The notes under the pieces are model-generated. The model did no database searches and was not told the DNA's origin. It worked only from the letters and a program-made list of their open reading frames with translations. Position numbers and translations under genes: made by a program. From an uncultured Propionibacteriaceae bacterium (GTDB lineage: Bacteria > Actinomycetota > Actinomycetes > Propionibacteriales > Propionibacteriaceae), in assembly GCA_938012815.1 (NCBI GenBank), contig CALLVV010000010.1:1-41915 (forward strand): 41,915 bases of DNA, read 5' to 3'. Positions 15,933-23,941 of this stretch are shown piece by piece; positions within the stretch are counted from its first letter, which is position 1; each line of letters begins with the position of its first letter.

Positions 15933-16520
15933 TTGCCCGGGGGTTCGAAATCGGAACGCACCAAGCTGCGCATCCAGCAGGCGGCCGCGAGGTTGTTCGC
16001 ATCCCGGTCCTTCGAGACGGTCAGCACCCGCGCCATCGCCAAGGAGGCCGGGGTCGACGCCGCCCTGATCCATCACTACTTCGGTTCGAAGGAGGGCCTG
16101 TTCCAGGCGGTGCTGAACGCCGCCATCCACCCGGAGCAGTTGGAGGCATTGGTCGTCTCGGAATCACCCGAGGACTGGGGAAGGCAGCTGGTGCGCGCCG
16201 CTGACAAGGTCTGGACCTCACCCGCTGCCCCCGCCCTGAAGGCGGTGGTGCGGCGGGTCCTGGTGGGCCACGAGGGTATGCTGCGCGAATTCGTCACACG
16301 CTCCCTGCTCAACAGATTCCTCTCCCACATCAAAGGCCCCGAACCGGAACGGCGACTCCGGGCCTCCCTGATCGGATCCCAGATGGCCGGCTTGGTGATC
16401 GCACGCCACATCGTAGGCATCGAACCGCTGGCAAGCCTTTCCACCGACGAGGTCGCCGACCTGATCGGACCCGTGCTCCAGCACTACATCACGGGATCAC
16501 TGCGCAGGAACCCGTTGTGA
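15933..16520 (+). CDS. TetR-family transcriptional regulator
   Basis: A 195-residue repressor. The N-terminal helix-turn-helix is clear: RIQQAAARLFASRSFETVSTRAIAKEAGVDAALIHHYFGSKEGLF split over residues about 12-57, with the typical HHYFGSKE end. The C-terminal ligand domain is variable, with a TetR_C-like ending (ADLIGPVLQHYITGSL). The TTG start at 15933 follows AGGTG by 5 nt and lies 4 nt after the permease stop. It is the last gene of the exporter operon and probably represses that operon through the four-half-site operator at 14423-14452. Confidence 0.88.
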   Translation: MPGGSKSERTKLRIQQAAARLFASRSFETVSTRAIAKEAGVDAALIHHYFGSKEGLFQAVLNAAIHPEQLEALVVSESPEDWGRQLVRAADKVWTSPAAPALKAVVRRVLVGHEGMLREFVTRSLLNRFLSHIKGPEPERRLRASLIGSQMAGLVIARHIVGIEPLASLSTDEVADLIGPVLQHYITGSLRRNPL

Positions 16521-16587
16521 ATGCTGACGTCACCCCTGTCACCAGGACGATTCCTGACATGGAGCGGCCATGCCAACTCTGCGCGGT

Positions 16588-16603
16588 GTAACACCACCGT
16601 TAC
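16588..16603. promoter_or_regulatory. GlnR-type box upstream of glnA
   Basis: GTAAC-ACCACC-GTTAC is an exact GTnAC-N6-GTnAC site, the consensus for the actinobacterial nitrogen regulator GlnR, and is 70 nt before the glnA start. It overlaps a possible -10 box, TACGAT (16601-16606). Whether binding activates or represses cannot be told from position alone. Confidence 0.6.
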
Positions 16604-16672
16604 GATGACGGAAGATCTGGGCAATCTGGGCCCCCTAGGGTGGTCCCAGTTCACAAGTCAACTGGAGGGTTC

Positions 16673-18094
16673 ATGTTCACAAGCGCCGAGGAGCTCCTGG
16701 CCTTCGTCAAGGAGGAGGGCATCGAGACCATCGACTGCCGCTTCTGCGACCTGCCGGGTGTGATGCAGCACTTCACCGTCCCGGCCGGCTCCTTCGGCCC
16801 CGAGGTCTTCACCGATGGCCTGAGTTTCGACGGTTCCTCAATCGCCGGTTTCCAGAAGATCCACGAATCGGACATGGCACTGCTCCCGGATCCGACCAGC
16901 GCCTTCATCGACCCGTTCCGCAGGTCGAAAACCCTGAACATCAACTTCTTCGTTCACGATCCCCTCACGAAGGAGCCCTATTCCCGCGACCCGCGCAACA
17001 TCGCCCGCAAGGCCGAGACCTACCTGATCTCCACGGGCATCGCGGAGACTGCCTTCTTCGCCCCCGAGGCCGAGTTCTACGTCTTCGACGACATCCGCTT
17101 CGACTCCACCCCCAACGCCTCCTACTACCACATCGACTCCGAGGCGGGGGCCTGGAACTCCGGTCGCGTGCAGGACGGCGGCAACCGGGGTTACAAGGTC
17201 AAGTACAAGGGCGGCTACTTCCCCGTAGCCCCCGTCGATCACTTCGGTGACCTGCGCGACGACATCGTCCGCCACATGGAGAATGCGGGCCTGGTGGTCG
17301 AACGCGCCCACCACGAGTGCGGCACCGCCGGTCAGGCCGAGATCAACTGGCGGTTCGACACCATGCTGAAATCCGCCGACGACGTGATGAAGTTCAAGTA
17401 CCTCGTCAAGAACACCGCCTGGGAGGCAGGCAAGACCGCCACCTTCATGCCGAAACCGATCTTCGGGGACAACGGTTCCGGGATGCACGTCCACTCCTCG
17501 CTGTGGAGCAACGGGAAGCCTTTGTTCTACGACGAAAACGGCTACGCGGGTCTGTCGGACATGGCCCGCTGGTACATCGGCGGCATCCTCAAACACGCGC
17601 CCGCGCTGCTGGCCTTCACCAACCCGAGCGTCAACTCCTTCCACCGCTTGGTTCCTGGTTTCGAGGCCCCCGTCAACCTGGTGTACTCGCAGCGCAACCG
17701 CTCCGCCTGCATCCGCATCCCGATCACCGGTTCCAACCCGAAGGCCAAGCGCATCGAGTTCCGCTGCCCGGATCCGTCGAGCAACCCCTATCTGGCTTTC
17801 GCCGCCATCCTGCTGGCAGGACTCGACGGCGTCCAGAACCGCATCGAGCCCCCCACCCCCATTGACAAGGACCTCTACGAGCTGGCTCCCGAGGAGTACT
17901 TCGACATCGACAAGCTCCCCGACAGCCTGGACCAGGCGCTGGAGGCCCTGGAGGACGACCACGACTTCCTCACTGAGGGAGACGTCTTCACCCCCGACCT
18001 GATCACAACCTGGGTGGGGCTCAAGCGCGCGGAGATCCAGGCCATTGCCATTCGGCCACATCCACACGAATTCGAGCTCTACTACGCCCTTTGA
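16673..18094 (+). CDS. glnA: Glutamine synthetase type I (GlnA1)
   Basis: The 473-residue enzyme makes glutamine from glutamate, ammonia and ATP and is the main ammonium-assimilating step. The N-terminal beta-grasp domain (CRFCDLPGVMQHFTVP, FDGSSIAGF) leads into the catalytic domain: FFAPEAEFYVFD, AHHECGTAGQAEIN, the ATP site FMPKPIFGDNGSGMHVHSSLW, and RNRSACIRIP. Tyr402 in DKDLYELAPEE is the adenylylation site, so GlnE encoded at 23.9-26.9 kb should control it. The ATG at 16673 has GGAGGG 3-8 nt upstream. A GlnR-type box lies in the promoter region. Confidence 0.97.
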   Translation: MFTSAEELLAFVKEEGIETIDCRFCDLPGVMQHFTVPAGSFGPEVFTDGLSFDGSSIAGFQKIHESDMALLPDPTSAFIDPFRRSKTLNINFFVHDPLTKEPYSRDPRNIARKAETYLISTGIAETAFFAPEAEFYVFDDIRFDSTPNASYYHIDSEAGAWNSGRVQDGGNRGYKVKYKGGYFPVAPVDHFGDLRDDIVRHMENAGLVVERAHHECGTAGQAEINWRFDTMLKSADDVMKFKYLVKNTAWEAGKTATFMPKPIFGDNGSGMHVHSSLWSNGKPLFYDENGYAGLSDMARWYIGGILKHAPALLAFTNPSVNSFHRLVPGFEAPVNLVYSQRNRSACIRIPITGSNPKAKRIEFRCPDPSSNPYLAFAAILLAGLDGVQNRIEPPTPIDKDLYELAPEEYFDIDKLPDSLDQALEALEDDHDFLTEGDVFTPDLITTWVGLKRAEIQAIAIRPHPHEFELYYAL

Positions 18095-18107
18095 TCCCCC
18101 GGGAGCC

Positions 18108-18114
18108 GTAGGCT
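18108..18114 (+). promoter_or_regulatory. -10 box for leaderless MMPL gene
   Basis: TAGGCT lies 7 nt before the ATG at 18122, so the transporter gene can be transcribed apart from glnA. Confidence 0.45.
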
Positions 18115-18121
18115 CGTTCCC

Positions 18122-20245
18122 ATGAAGACCCGAACGGCTCGTTTCGTCACGCCAATCGCTCTGATCCTGTGCTGGCTGCTGGCCGGCGGGATCGGCGGGC
18201 CATTCTTCGGGAAGGTCAGCGAGGTCGCGCGCAACGACCAGGCGAGTTTCCTTCCGACCAGCGCGGAAGCAACCGTCGTCGGGCAGAGGTATCGCGATTT
18301 CGTGGGCAACGATCAGATCCCCGCCATCGCCGTGTTCACCGGGGAGAACCCTCTGACGGAGACCCAGAAACAGGCCGTGGTGGCCCTCGGGCAGGACCTG
18401 GGATCCGTTGAGGGCATCGCCGCGGTTTCGCCGCCAATCACATCCGAGGACTCCATGGCAGTCCAGGTCTTCGTAGGAGTGGACGCGACGGCAAACGTCT
18501 CCAGGACCGTCAACTCCGTCCGAGATGTGATCGCGGCACACGACCTCGGGGGATTGGACTTCCACGTCACGGGTCCAGCAGGATTCACCAGCGACCTTTC
18601 GCGGGCCTTCAGCGGCATCGACGGCCTGCTGCTGCTCGTGGCCCTCGGCCTGGTGCTGGTGATCCTGGTGGTCGTGTACCGCGCAGTGCTCCTTCCGTTG
18701 GTGGTGTTGTTGACCAGCGTGTTCGCCCTCGCCGTCGCGCTCTTGACCAACTGGTGGCTGGCGAAATGGGAGGTGCTGACCATCACGGGGCAGACCCAGG
18801 GAATCCTCTTCATCCTGGTGATAGGCGCGGCCACGGACTACTCCCTGCTGTACACCGCACGCTACCTGGAGGAGCTACGGCGCCACGAATCGAGGACGGA
18901 GGCCACACGGGCCGCGCTGCGCGGTGTCCTGGAACCGATCCTCGCCTCCGGCGGCACCGTGATCGCAGGCTTGTTGTGCCTGCTGTTCAGCGATCTGGGG
19001 TCCAATCGTTCCCTGGGACCGGTGACCGCCATAGGCGTGGCCTTCGCGGTGCTCGCTTCCCTGACCCTGCTCCCGAGCCTCACCCACCTGCTGGGCCGGG
19101 CCTCCTACTGGCCCCGGGTGCCGCGTTTCGATCCTGACCGCACGGATGAGGAACAGACCCACACCGGCGTGTACGCGAAAACCGGTCGGTTCGTCTCGAA
19201 GCGTCCCCGTGCGGTGTGGATAGCCTGCTTCATCCTGTTGGGTATCGGCGCCGCCTTCGTTCCCACCCTCAAGGCGGACGGAGTTCCCGTCAGCAGCTTC
19301 GTGCTGGGGGCCTCCGACGCCCGGACCGGCCAGGAGGCGTTGTCGCGTCACTTCCCGGGTGGGGCCGGTTCGCCCACCTATGTCCTGACGGCCGAGGACA
19401 ACCTGCAATCGGTGGCGAACCAGCTGCTGGGCAACGGCGGTGTGGCCTCCGTCAGCGTCGTCTCGAAGGCCTCTCCCTCGGGCTCCGCTCCCGTCACGAC
19501 GGCGGGAATCCAGCCCGTCGGACGACCGGGAACGCCACCCCCGGCTCCCACTGTGGACGACGGCGAGGTCATGTTGCTGGCCACTCTGACCGCCGCGGCC
19601 GACAGCGACGAAGCAATCGAAACCGTGCGCGGGCTGCGGGCGGATCTGTCCGGGACCGCACGGCTCGGAGGCACCACCGCCACCGATCTGGACACCCGGA
19701 CCACCACACAACACGACAGGGCCCTGATCATTCCGCTGGTGCTCGCGGTGATCCTGGCCATCCTCGTCCTGCTGTTGCGCAGCCTGCTGGCCCCCGTGCT
19801 GCTGGTGGCGACCACGGCCCTCAGTTTCGGGACCGCAATGGGGGTGGCTGCTGTCGTATTCAACCATGTCCTGAACCTTCCGGGAGCCGATCCGTCGGTA
19901 CCGCTGTACGGGTTCGTCTTCCTGGTGGCCCTGGGCATCGACTACAACATCTTCCTCATGACCCGGGTGCGTGAGGAGGCGCTGAAGCACGGAACACGCG
20001 AGGGCATGTCGCGTGGTTTGGCGGTCACGGGCGGGGTCATCACCTCGGCCGGCCTGGTGCTGGCGGCAACCTTCGCCGCCCTGGCCGTCCTTCCGATCCT
20101 GTTCCTGTTGCAGATCGCCTTCATCGTCTCCTTCGGGGTGCTACTGGACACCTTCGTCGTGCGCACCCTGCTGGTGCCCGCCCTGGTCCAAGACATCGGC
20201 CCCGCGGTGTGGTGGCCGTCCCGACTGCACAGGAACCGGCTCTGA
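18122..20245 (+). CDS. MMPL/RND-family membrane transporter
   Basis: A 707-residue protein of the MMPL (mycobacterial membrane protein large) branch of RND transporters, driven by the proton gradient and used to move lipids or drugs. It shows the two-fold layout: helix 1 at the N-terminus, a large outer loop, five helices with GAATDYSLLYTARYLEELRR, then helix 7, a second outer loop and five more helices with LGIDYNIFLMTRVREEA. The Asp-Tyr pairs in these two motifs are the proton-relay residues of the family. The substrate is unknown. It starts 27 nt after glnA but seems to have its own promoter. Confidence 0.9.
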   Translation: MKTRTARFVTPIALILCWLLAGGIGGPFFGKVSEVARNDQASFLPTSAEATVVGQRYRDFVGNDQIPAIAVFTGENPLTETQKQAVVALGQDLGSVEGIAAVSPPITSEDSMAVQVFVGVDATANVSRTVNSVRDVIAAHDLGGLDFHVTGPAGFTSDLSRAFSGIDGLLLLVALGLVLVILVVVYRAVLLPLVVLLTSVFALAVALLTNWWLAKWEVLTITGQTQGILFILVIGAATDYSLLYTARYLEELRRHESRTEATRAALRGVLEPILASGGTVIAGLLCLLFSDLGSNRSLGPVTAIGVAFAVLASLTLLPSLTHLLGRASYWPRVPRFDPDRTDEEQTHTGVYAKTGRFVSKRPRAVWIACFILLGIGAAFVPTLKADGVPVSSFVLGASDARTGQEALSRHFPGGAGSPTYVLTAEDNLQSVANQLLGNGGVASVSVVSKASPSGSAPVTTAGIQPVGRPGTPPPAPTVDDGEVMLLATLTAAADSDEAIETVRGLRADLSGTARLGGTTATDLDTRTTTQHDRALIIPLVLAVILAILVLLLRSLLAPVLLVATTALSFGTAMGVAAVVFNHVLNLPGADPSVPLYGFVFLVALGIDYNIFLMTRVREEALKHGTREGMSRGLAVTGGVITSAGLVLAATFAALAVLPILFLLQIAFIVSFGVLLDTFVVRTLLVPALVQDIGPAVWWPSRLHRNRL

Positions 20246-20310
20246 CCATCCGCCACCGCGTCATCGGTGGTCCCCAATGGTCAAGGTTCGATCATGGAGG
20301 TGATTCGTGC

Positions 20311-21240
20311 ATGATAGTCACCCTGACACCAAACCCGAGTATCGATCGCACGATGCTGGTGAGGAAACTGCGGCCGGGAGAGGTGAACCGAGCCACCAGC
20401 AGCCGCATCGACCCGGGAGGCAAGGGGGTGAACGTAGCCCGGGCCTTGGTCCGCAACGGCCATCCCGCCCGCGCCATAGTGCCGCTCGGAGGGTCGAATG
20501 GTGAACTGCTGGCCAGCCTGCTGCAGGAGGCAGAGATTCCCTTCGATACCGTCCCCATCGCGGGGAACACACGGACGAACACGACCATCGTCGACCCTGC
20601 GGGGGTCACCACCAAGGTGAACGAGCCCGGTCCCGATCTGTCGCCCGAGGAGCTGGAACGATTGGTGGAAGCCGTGGACGCGACGTCTGGTCCAGTGGTT
20701 CTGTGCGGCAGTCTGCCGCCGGGCACGGATGACTCGTTTCTGACCAGGATGATCGCTCGACACCCCGGCAGGGTCGTCGTAGACACGTCGGGAGCCCCGT
20801 TGGCCACCGCCGTGGCGGCCAGGCCGTGGCTGATCAAACCGAACAGGGAGGAGCTTTCCGAGTTGGCGGGCCGCGAGCTTGTCACCCTCCGAGCCGTGGT
20901 CGACGCCGCTCGTGAACTGGTCGTGGGCGGAGTGGGAGTCGTCGTGGTGAGTCTGGGAGCCGACGGTGCACTGTGGGTGGACGCCAGCATCGTTCACCAC
21001 GCCAGGGCCACCGTCGCGGAACCACGTTCCACGGTGGGCGCCGGTGACTGCCTACTGGCGGGTGTCCTCAGCGCTCTCACCACTGGTTTTGATCCGGTGA
21101 CAGCGCTTGTCCGAGGAGTCGCGTGGGGAGCGGGTGCGGTTGCCCTGCCCGGCAGTGCCGTACCGGGCCCCGAGAACATTGCGGCCGTGACGGTCGTGCA
21201 TACTCCGGGGCCAGAACTGAACACCATGCTCGCTGGCTGA
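20311..21240 (+). CDS. PfkB-family sugar kinase, 1-phosphofructokinase type
   Basis: A 309-residue kinase that phosphorylates a sugar phosphate with ATP. TLTPNPSIDRTM at the N-terminus and GGKGVNVARAL are hallmarks of the FruK/LacC/PfkB group, as are VLCGSLPPG, KPNREELSEL and the C-terminal catalytic block TVGAGDCLLAG, where the Asp is the base. The start at 20311 has GGAGGTGA 7 nt upstream. No fru PTS gene or regulator is next to it, so the substrate (fructose-1-phosphate, tagatose-6-phosphate or fructose-6-phosphate) is open. Confidence 0.85.
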   Translation: MIVTLTPNPSIDRTMLVRKLRPGEVNRATSSRIDPGGKGVNVARALVRNGHPARAIVPLGGSNGELLASLLQEAEIPFDTVPIAGNTRTNTTIVDPAGVTTKVNEPGPDLSPEELERLVEAVDATSGPVVLCGSLPPGTDDSFLTRMIARHPGRVVVDTSGAPLATAVAARPWLIKPNREELSELAGRELVTLRAVVDAARELVVGGVGVVVVSLGADGALWVDASIVHHARATVAEPRSTVGAGDCLLAGVLSALTTGFDPVTALVRGVAWGAGAVALPGSAVPGPENIAAVTVVHTPGPELNTMLAG

Positions 21241-21431
21241 GCGCACAGGAGAGAGACCAACCCACAACCGAGAGCATCTCCGCCGAACCGCGCGGACCGT
21301 GTCACCCCAAATGGTTTGCACCCTATGTTCCCGACGTGGTGGATGCAACGCCAACCAGTCACAACATGGAGGCCACATCGAGATGGCCCATCGCGATTCT
21401 CGCCACGTCCGTCCCGCATCGGCAGATTCCG

Positions 21432-21821
21432 TCAGGCTTGTGCACCGTCAAGGCTGAGCTCGGCACCAAAGGTCGTCCGATTCACAATGCCCTCGCATTT
21501 GACGATCACCGTGAGTACCAAAGCTTGCCCAGTCACGTTCAAAGCGGTACGCCCCATACCAACAATGGATTCGACCACGAGAGGTAGGCCGGCTCCCGCG
21601 AGCGGCACCCCCTGCGTCGAAAATGTGAGGGTCAACTTGACGGTTGCTCCGGTCGTCCCTGCGGTGGCGGCGGGGCCAATCTCGAAACCAAAGAAGCTGT
21701 CGGGAATCATTCCCACGAGAAAAGCCCATCCAGGAACCGACCCGGTCCGGTTCAGATGCCGTGGTAGTGACACCAGCCGTGCGCCGAGGAAGAAAGATTT
21801 GGAAACCCACAACAGACTCAC
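21432..21821 (-). CDS. Hypothetical protein, doubtful or decayed
   Basis: The minus-strand frame ends in a stretch (from MIPDSFFGFEIGPAATAG onward) with alternating hydrophobic and polar residues, such as VKLTLTFSTQGVPLAGAG, that reads like a real beta-rich domain. The first 40 residues are less convincing, and the frame upstream shifts into another open frame that reaches 21876. It may therefore be the remnant of a longer gene. No family is recognised and no good ribosome binding site is seen. The 190 bases between it and the PfkB gene hold nothing I can support. Confidence 0.3.
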   Translation of the reverse strand: MSLLWVSKSFFLGARLVSLPRHLNRTGSVPGWAFLVGMIPDSFFGFEIGPAATAGTTGATVKLTLTFSTQGVPLAGAGLPLVVESIVGMGRTALNVTGQALVLTVIVKCEGIVNRTTFGAELSLDGAQA

Positions 21822-21846
21822 GACAAGAGCACGTCAGGCCCCGCCG

Positions 21847-21862
21847 ACAACTGTCGGAGACA
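21847..21862 (-). terminator. Hairpin after the riboflavin importer genes
   Basis: ACTGTC and GACAGT pair around a three-base loop about 10 nt after the stop of the substrate-binding protein gene. No T-run follows. It is a plausible terminator or 3' protecting hairpin. Confidence 0.4.
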
Positions 21863-21872
21863 GTACGGGATT

Positions 21873-22862
21873 TCACCCCACTTCCAGAACCATGCTCTCG
21901 GGGACCGAGCCGATAATTCCCACCCGCTTCAGGAACTCACCCATCCGAGTGAAGTCATCCCGTTCGACCTTGGTCGAAGCCTTTCCATCCGGCCCGATCC
22001 AGAATTTGCTGGTGGCCTCGAGGACTGCTTCGGCCTGTTTTCGCTGCTCTTCTTCGGCGAGAGTGGGAACCTGTGCCTCGGTGGCCCGGAGGGCCAGCCC
22101 GGGATCGCTCAGGATTCGGTTCTCCGCCTCAAGAACGGCATGCACTATCAAACTGAGCCGCTCGGGTGGAAGAACGTCCTGCCGGGTGATCAGCCCCGGT
22201 CCCACCAGGTTCGGTTTCTCCTTGTCGACCACGTCGAGCTGGTTGTAGGGGAACCCGGCGGCCGCCAACTGAACGGCCTCGTTGTTGCTGAACCCCACGA
22301 CGGCATCCGTCTTGCCGGTGGTCAGTGCTGCAACCTGTGTCCACCCGATCTCAGTGATGCCCACCTGATCCTCGCCGAGACCTGCGCGGTCCAGCGCGGC
22401 GAGGGTTGCGTACCAACCCGCTCCGTACCGTCCCTGCACCCCCAAGGTTTTCCCGGCAAGACCGGAAAGATCCGCGATGTCACCGGAGCCGAGGATCACC
22501 CCCGGGTACTGCTGGTAGCAGGTGGCGAAGGTACGCAGCTCCGGCATTCCCCCTGCGGCCGCGACCACGGCCTCATCGCTGGATGCGAACACCACCTGTT
22601 CTTCTCCCGCTGTCAGAGCGGTGAACAGACCCTCCTGGGTTCCGTGGTGTCTGAGAGTCAGGTTGATTCCGGCATCCTTAAAGAGTCCCTCGGAATCGGC
22701 GACGTAGAAGGGACTGAACTGAATGTTCGGAATGTAGGTGAGTCCCACCGTGATGGCCTCCCCATTCGTGGTGGCCTGTTGCGTCGCCTGCCCAGAGCAG
22801 GCGGCGAGAACCGTCCCGCCAAGGGCGGCGCCGAGGAGGAACGAGCGACGGTTCGGTTTCAT
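21873..22862 (-). CDS. ribY: Riboflavin-type ABC importer, substrate-binding lipoprotein (RibY-like)
   Basis: A 329-residue NMT1/THI5-like solute-binding protein. It has a twin-Arg-like start (NRRSFLLGAALGG) and the lipobox LAAC with Cys22, so it is a surface lipoprotein. Family blocks include VGLTYIPNIQFSPFYVADSEGLF and the pocket-lining region GRYGAGWYATLAAL. This fold usually binds pyrimidine or thiamine precursors, but the FMN riboswitch ahead of the operon points to riboflavin, as in RibXY systems. The ATG overlaps the permease stop as ATGA. No ATPase gene is nearby. Confidence 0.8.
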   Translation of the reverse strand: MKPNRRSFLLGAALGGTVLAACSGQATQQATTNGEAITVGLTYIPNIQFSPFYVADSEGLFKDAGINLTLRHHGTQEGLFTALTAGEEQVVFASSDEAVVAAAGGMPELRTFATCYQQYPGVILGSGDIADLSGLAGKTLGVQGRYGAGWYATLAALDRAGLGEDQVGITEIGWTQVAALTTGKTDAVVGFSNNEAVQLAAAGFPYNQLDVVDKEKPNLVGPGLITRQDVLPPERLSLIVHAVLEAENRILSDPGLALRATEAQVPTLAEEEQRKQAEAVLEATSKFWIGPDGKASTKVERDDFTRMGEFLKRVGIIGSVPESMVLEVG

Positions 22863-23698
22863 GAATGTTCTCCTTGCAGGTTTCGGTTGGCGACGCGCTC
22901 GGCGAGACCCATCAGGGACACGAGAACGGCCGCGATGATCGCCAGCAGGACCAGCACGGTGAAAACCCCGACGGTGTCCACTGCCTGCTGTGACTGGGTG
23001 AGCAGAGCGCCGAGTCCCTCGCCGCCCATGACGAATTCACCGACGATCGCGCCGGTCATGGAGAGCACCACTCCCCCACGCACCCCGGCCAGGACGGCAG
23101 GAGCGGCCATCGGTGCCTCGACGTGGATGAGGCGTTGCCAGGTACCCGCCCCGTCGAGCCACGCGGTTTCGATCACGCGCACGTCCAGGCCTCGCAGTCC
23201 CACGACGGTGGTGGTGACCATGGGGAAGAACGCGATCACCGAGCAGAGTACGGCGACGGGGAAGGTGCCATAGCCGATCCACAGCACCAGCAACGGTGCG
23301 ATGGCTACGAGCGGCACCGTCTGGGAAAAGGCTATGAAAGGTTCGGCGACGGCCCCGAGCAACCGTGAGTGGGCGATCGTGAATCCCAGCGGCAGGGCGA
23401 CAACAATGGACAGGGCGGACCCTAGAAGCGCCGCCACCAAGGTTGGTTCGACGTAACGCCACGCGATTCCGGACCCCACCCAGCGGGCGGCGCGAGAGAC
23501 CACGGCCACCGGATCCGGCAACAACACCGCCGGAGTGATCCGGCTGAGCAGCCACCAGGCGAACAGGACCACCAGCACGGCCACGAGAGGCGGCAGGACA
23601 CGCGCACCGAGGGAGACCGGCCGGGAGCGGGCAGGATAGGCGGACCACAGCCCGGCTCGGGCGACGAGCCGGGCACGTCGCGTTTGTTGCTCGGTCAA
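22859..23698 (-). CDS. ribX: Riboflavin-type ABC importer permease (RibX-like)
   Basis: A 279-residue permease of the BPD_transp_1 family with about six helices. The EAA coupling loop is visible as IETAWLDGAGTWQRLIHVEAPMAAPAVLAGVRGG, and IGEFVMGGEGLGALL-like VGEFVMGGEGLGALL follows, typical of the nitrate/taurine/thiamine-precursor group. I chose the TTG at 23698, which lies just after the riboswitch terminator; longer readings would run through the riboswitch. With the RibY-like protein it should import riboflavin, using an ATPase encoded elsewhere. Confidence 0.8.
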   Translation of the reverse strand: MTEQQTRRARLVARAGLWSAYPARSRPVSLGARVLPPLVAVLVVLFAWWLLSRITPAVLLPDPVAVVSRAARWVGSGIAWRYVEPTLVAALLGSALSIVVALPLGFTIAHSRLLGAVAEPFIAFSQTVPLVAIAPLLVLWIGYGTFPVAVLCSVIAFFPMVTTTVVGLRGLDVRVIETAWLDGAGTWQRLIHVEAPMAAPAVLAGVRGGVVLSMTGAIVGEFVMGGEGLGALLTQSQQAVDTVGVFTVLVLLAIIAAVLVSLMGLAERVANRNLQGEHS

Positions 23699-23728
23699 GA
23701 AAACCCCGGTCCTTCCTCGGCCCGGGGT
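23699..23728 (-). terminator. Riboswitch terminator before ribX
   Basis: On the minus strand ACCCCGG (23728-23722) pairs with CCGGGGT (23709-23703), giving 7 bp around a 12-nt loop that contains GAGGAAGGA, followed by TTTC. This is a likely expression platform. A second perfect stem, CACACC/GGTGTG (23743-23759), lies between it and the aptamer. Confidence 0.65.
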
Positions 23729-23766
23729 GCACGTACAGCATCCACACCCTGTAGGTGTGAACCGTC

Positions 23767-23904
23767 GACGCGCTCCTCCCATCCAGACTTTCACTGTCGG
23801 TCCCGGAGTTCCACCGGATCAGCCTGTTGGCCCCGTTCGAGAAGGGCCGCGAGGGTCGCGGACTGTCACCGCCGGTTCGGACTTTCACCGACCCCGGATG
23901 CGTC
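23767..23904 (-). promoter_or_regulatory. FMN riboswitch (RFN element)
   Basis: The minus strand shows the conserved RFN blocks in order: GGTGAAAGTCCGAACCGGCG, CAGTCCGCGA, GATCCGGTGGAACTCCGGGA, CCGACAGTGAAAGTCTGGAT and GGGAGGAG. P1 can form between GACGC.CC (23904-23896) and GG...GCGTC (23776-23767). FMN binding should reduce expression of the RibX/RibY importer. Confidence 0.92.
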
Positions 23905-23941
23905 GGAAACACCCTATCGCATCCGGGTCAGGGCCGCGCGG

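Noticed and set aside
16838..18565. A 575-codon open frame antisense to glnA and the start of the MMPL gene
   Set aside because: It is the mirror of GC-rich third positions in true genes; the plus-strand proteins have clear families and the antisense text has none.
23767..23904. TPP riboswitch, as the downstream genes look like a thiamine-precursor importer
   Set aside because: The conserved blocks are those of the FMN (RFN) element, and the TPP blocks CTGAGA and ACCTGATCTGGATAATGC are absent.
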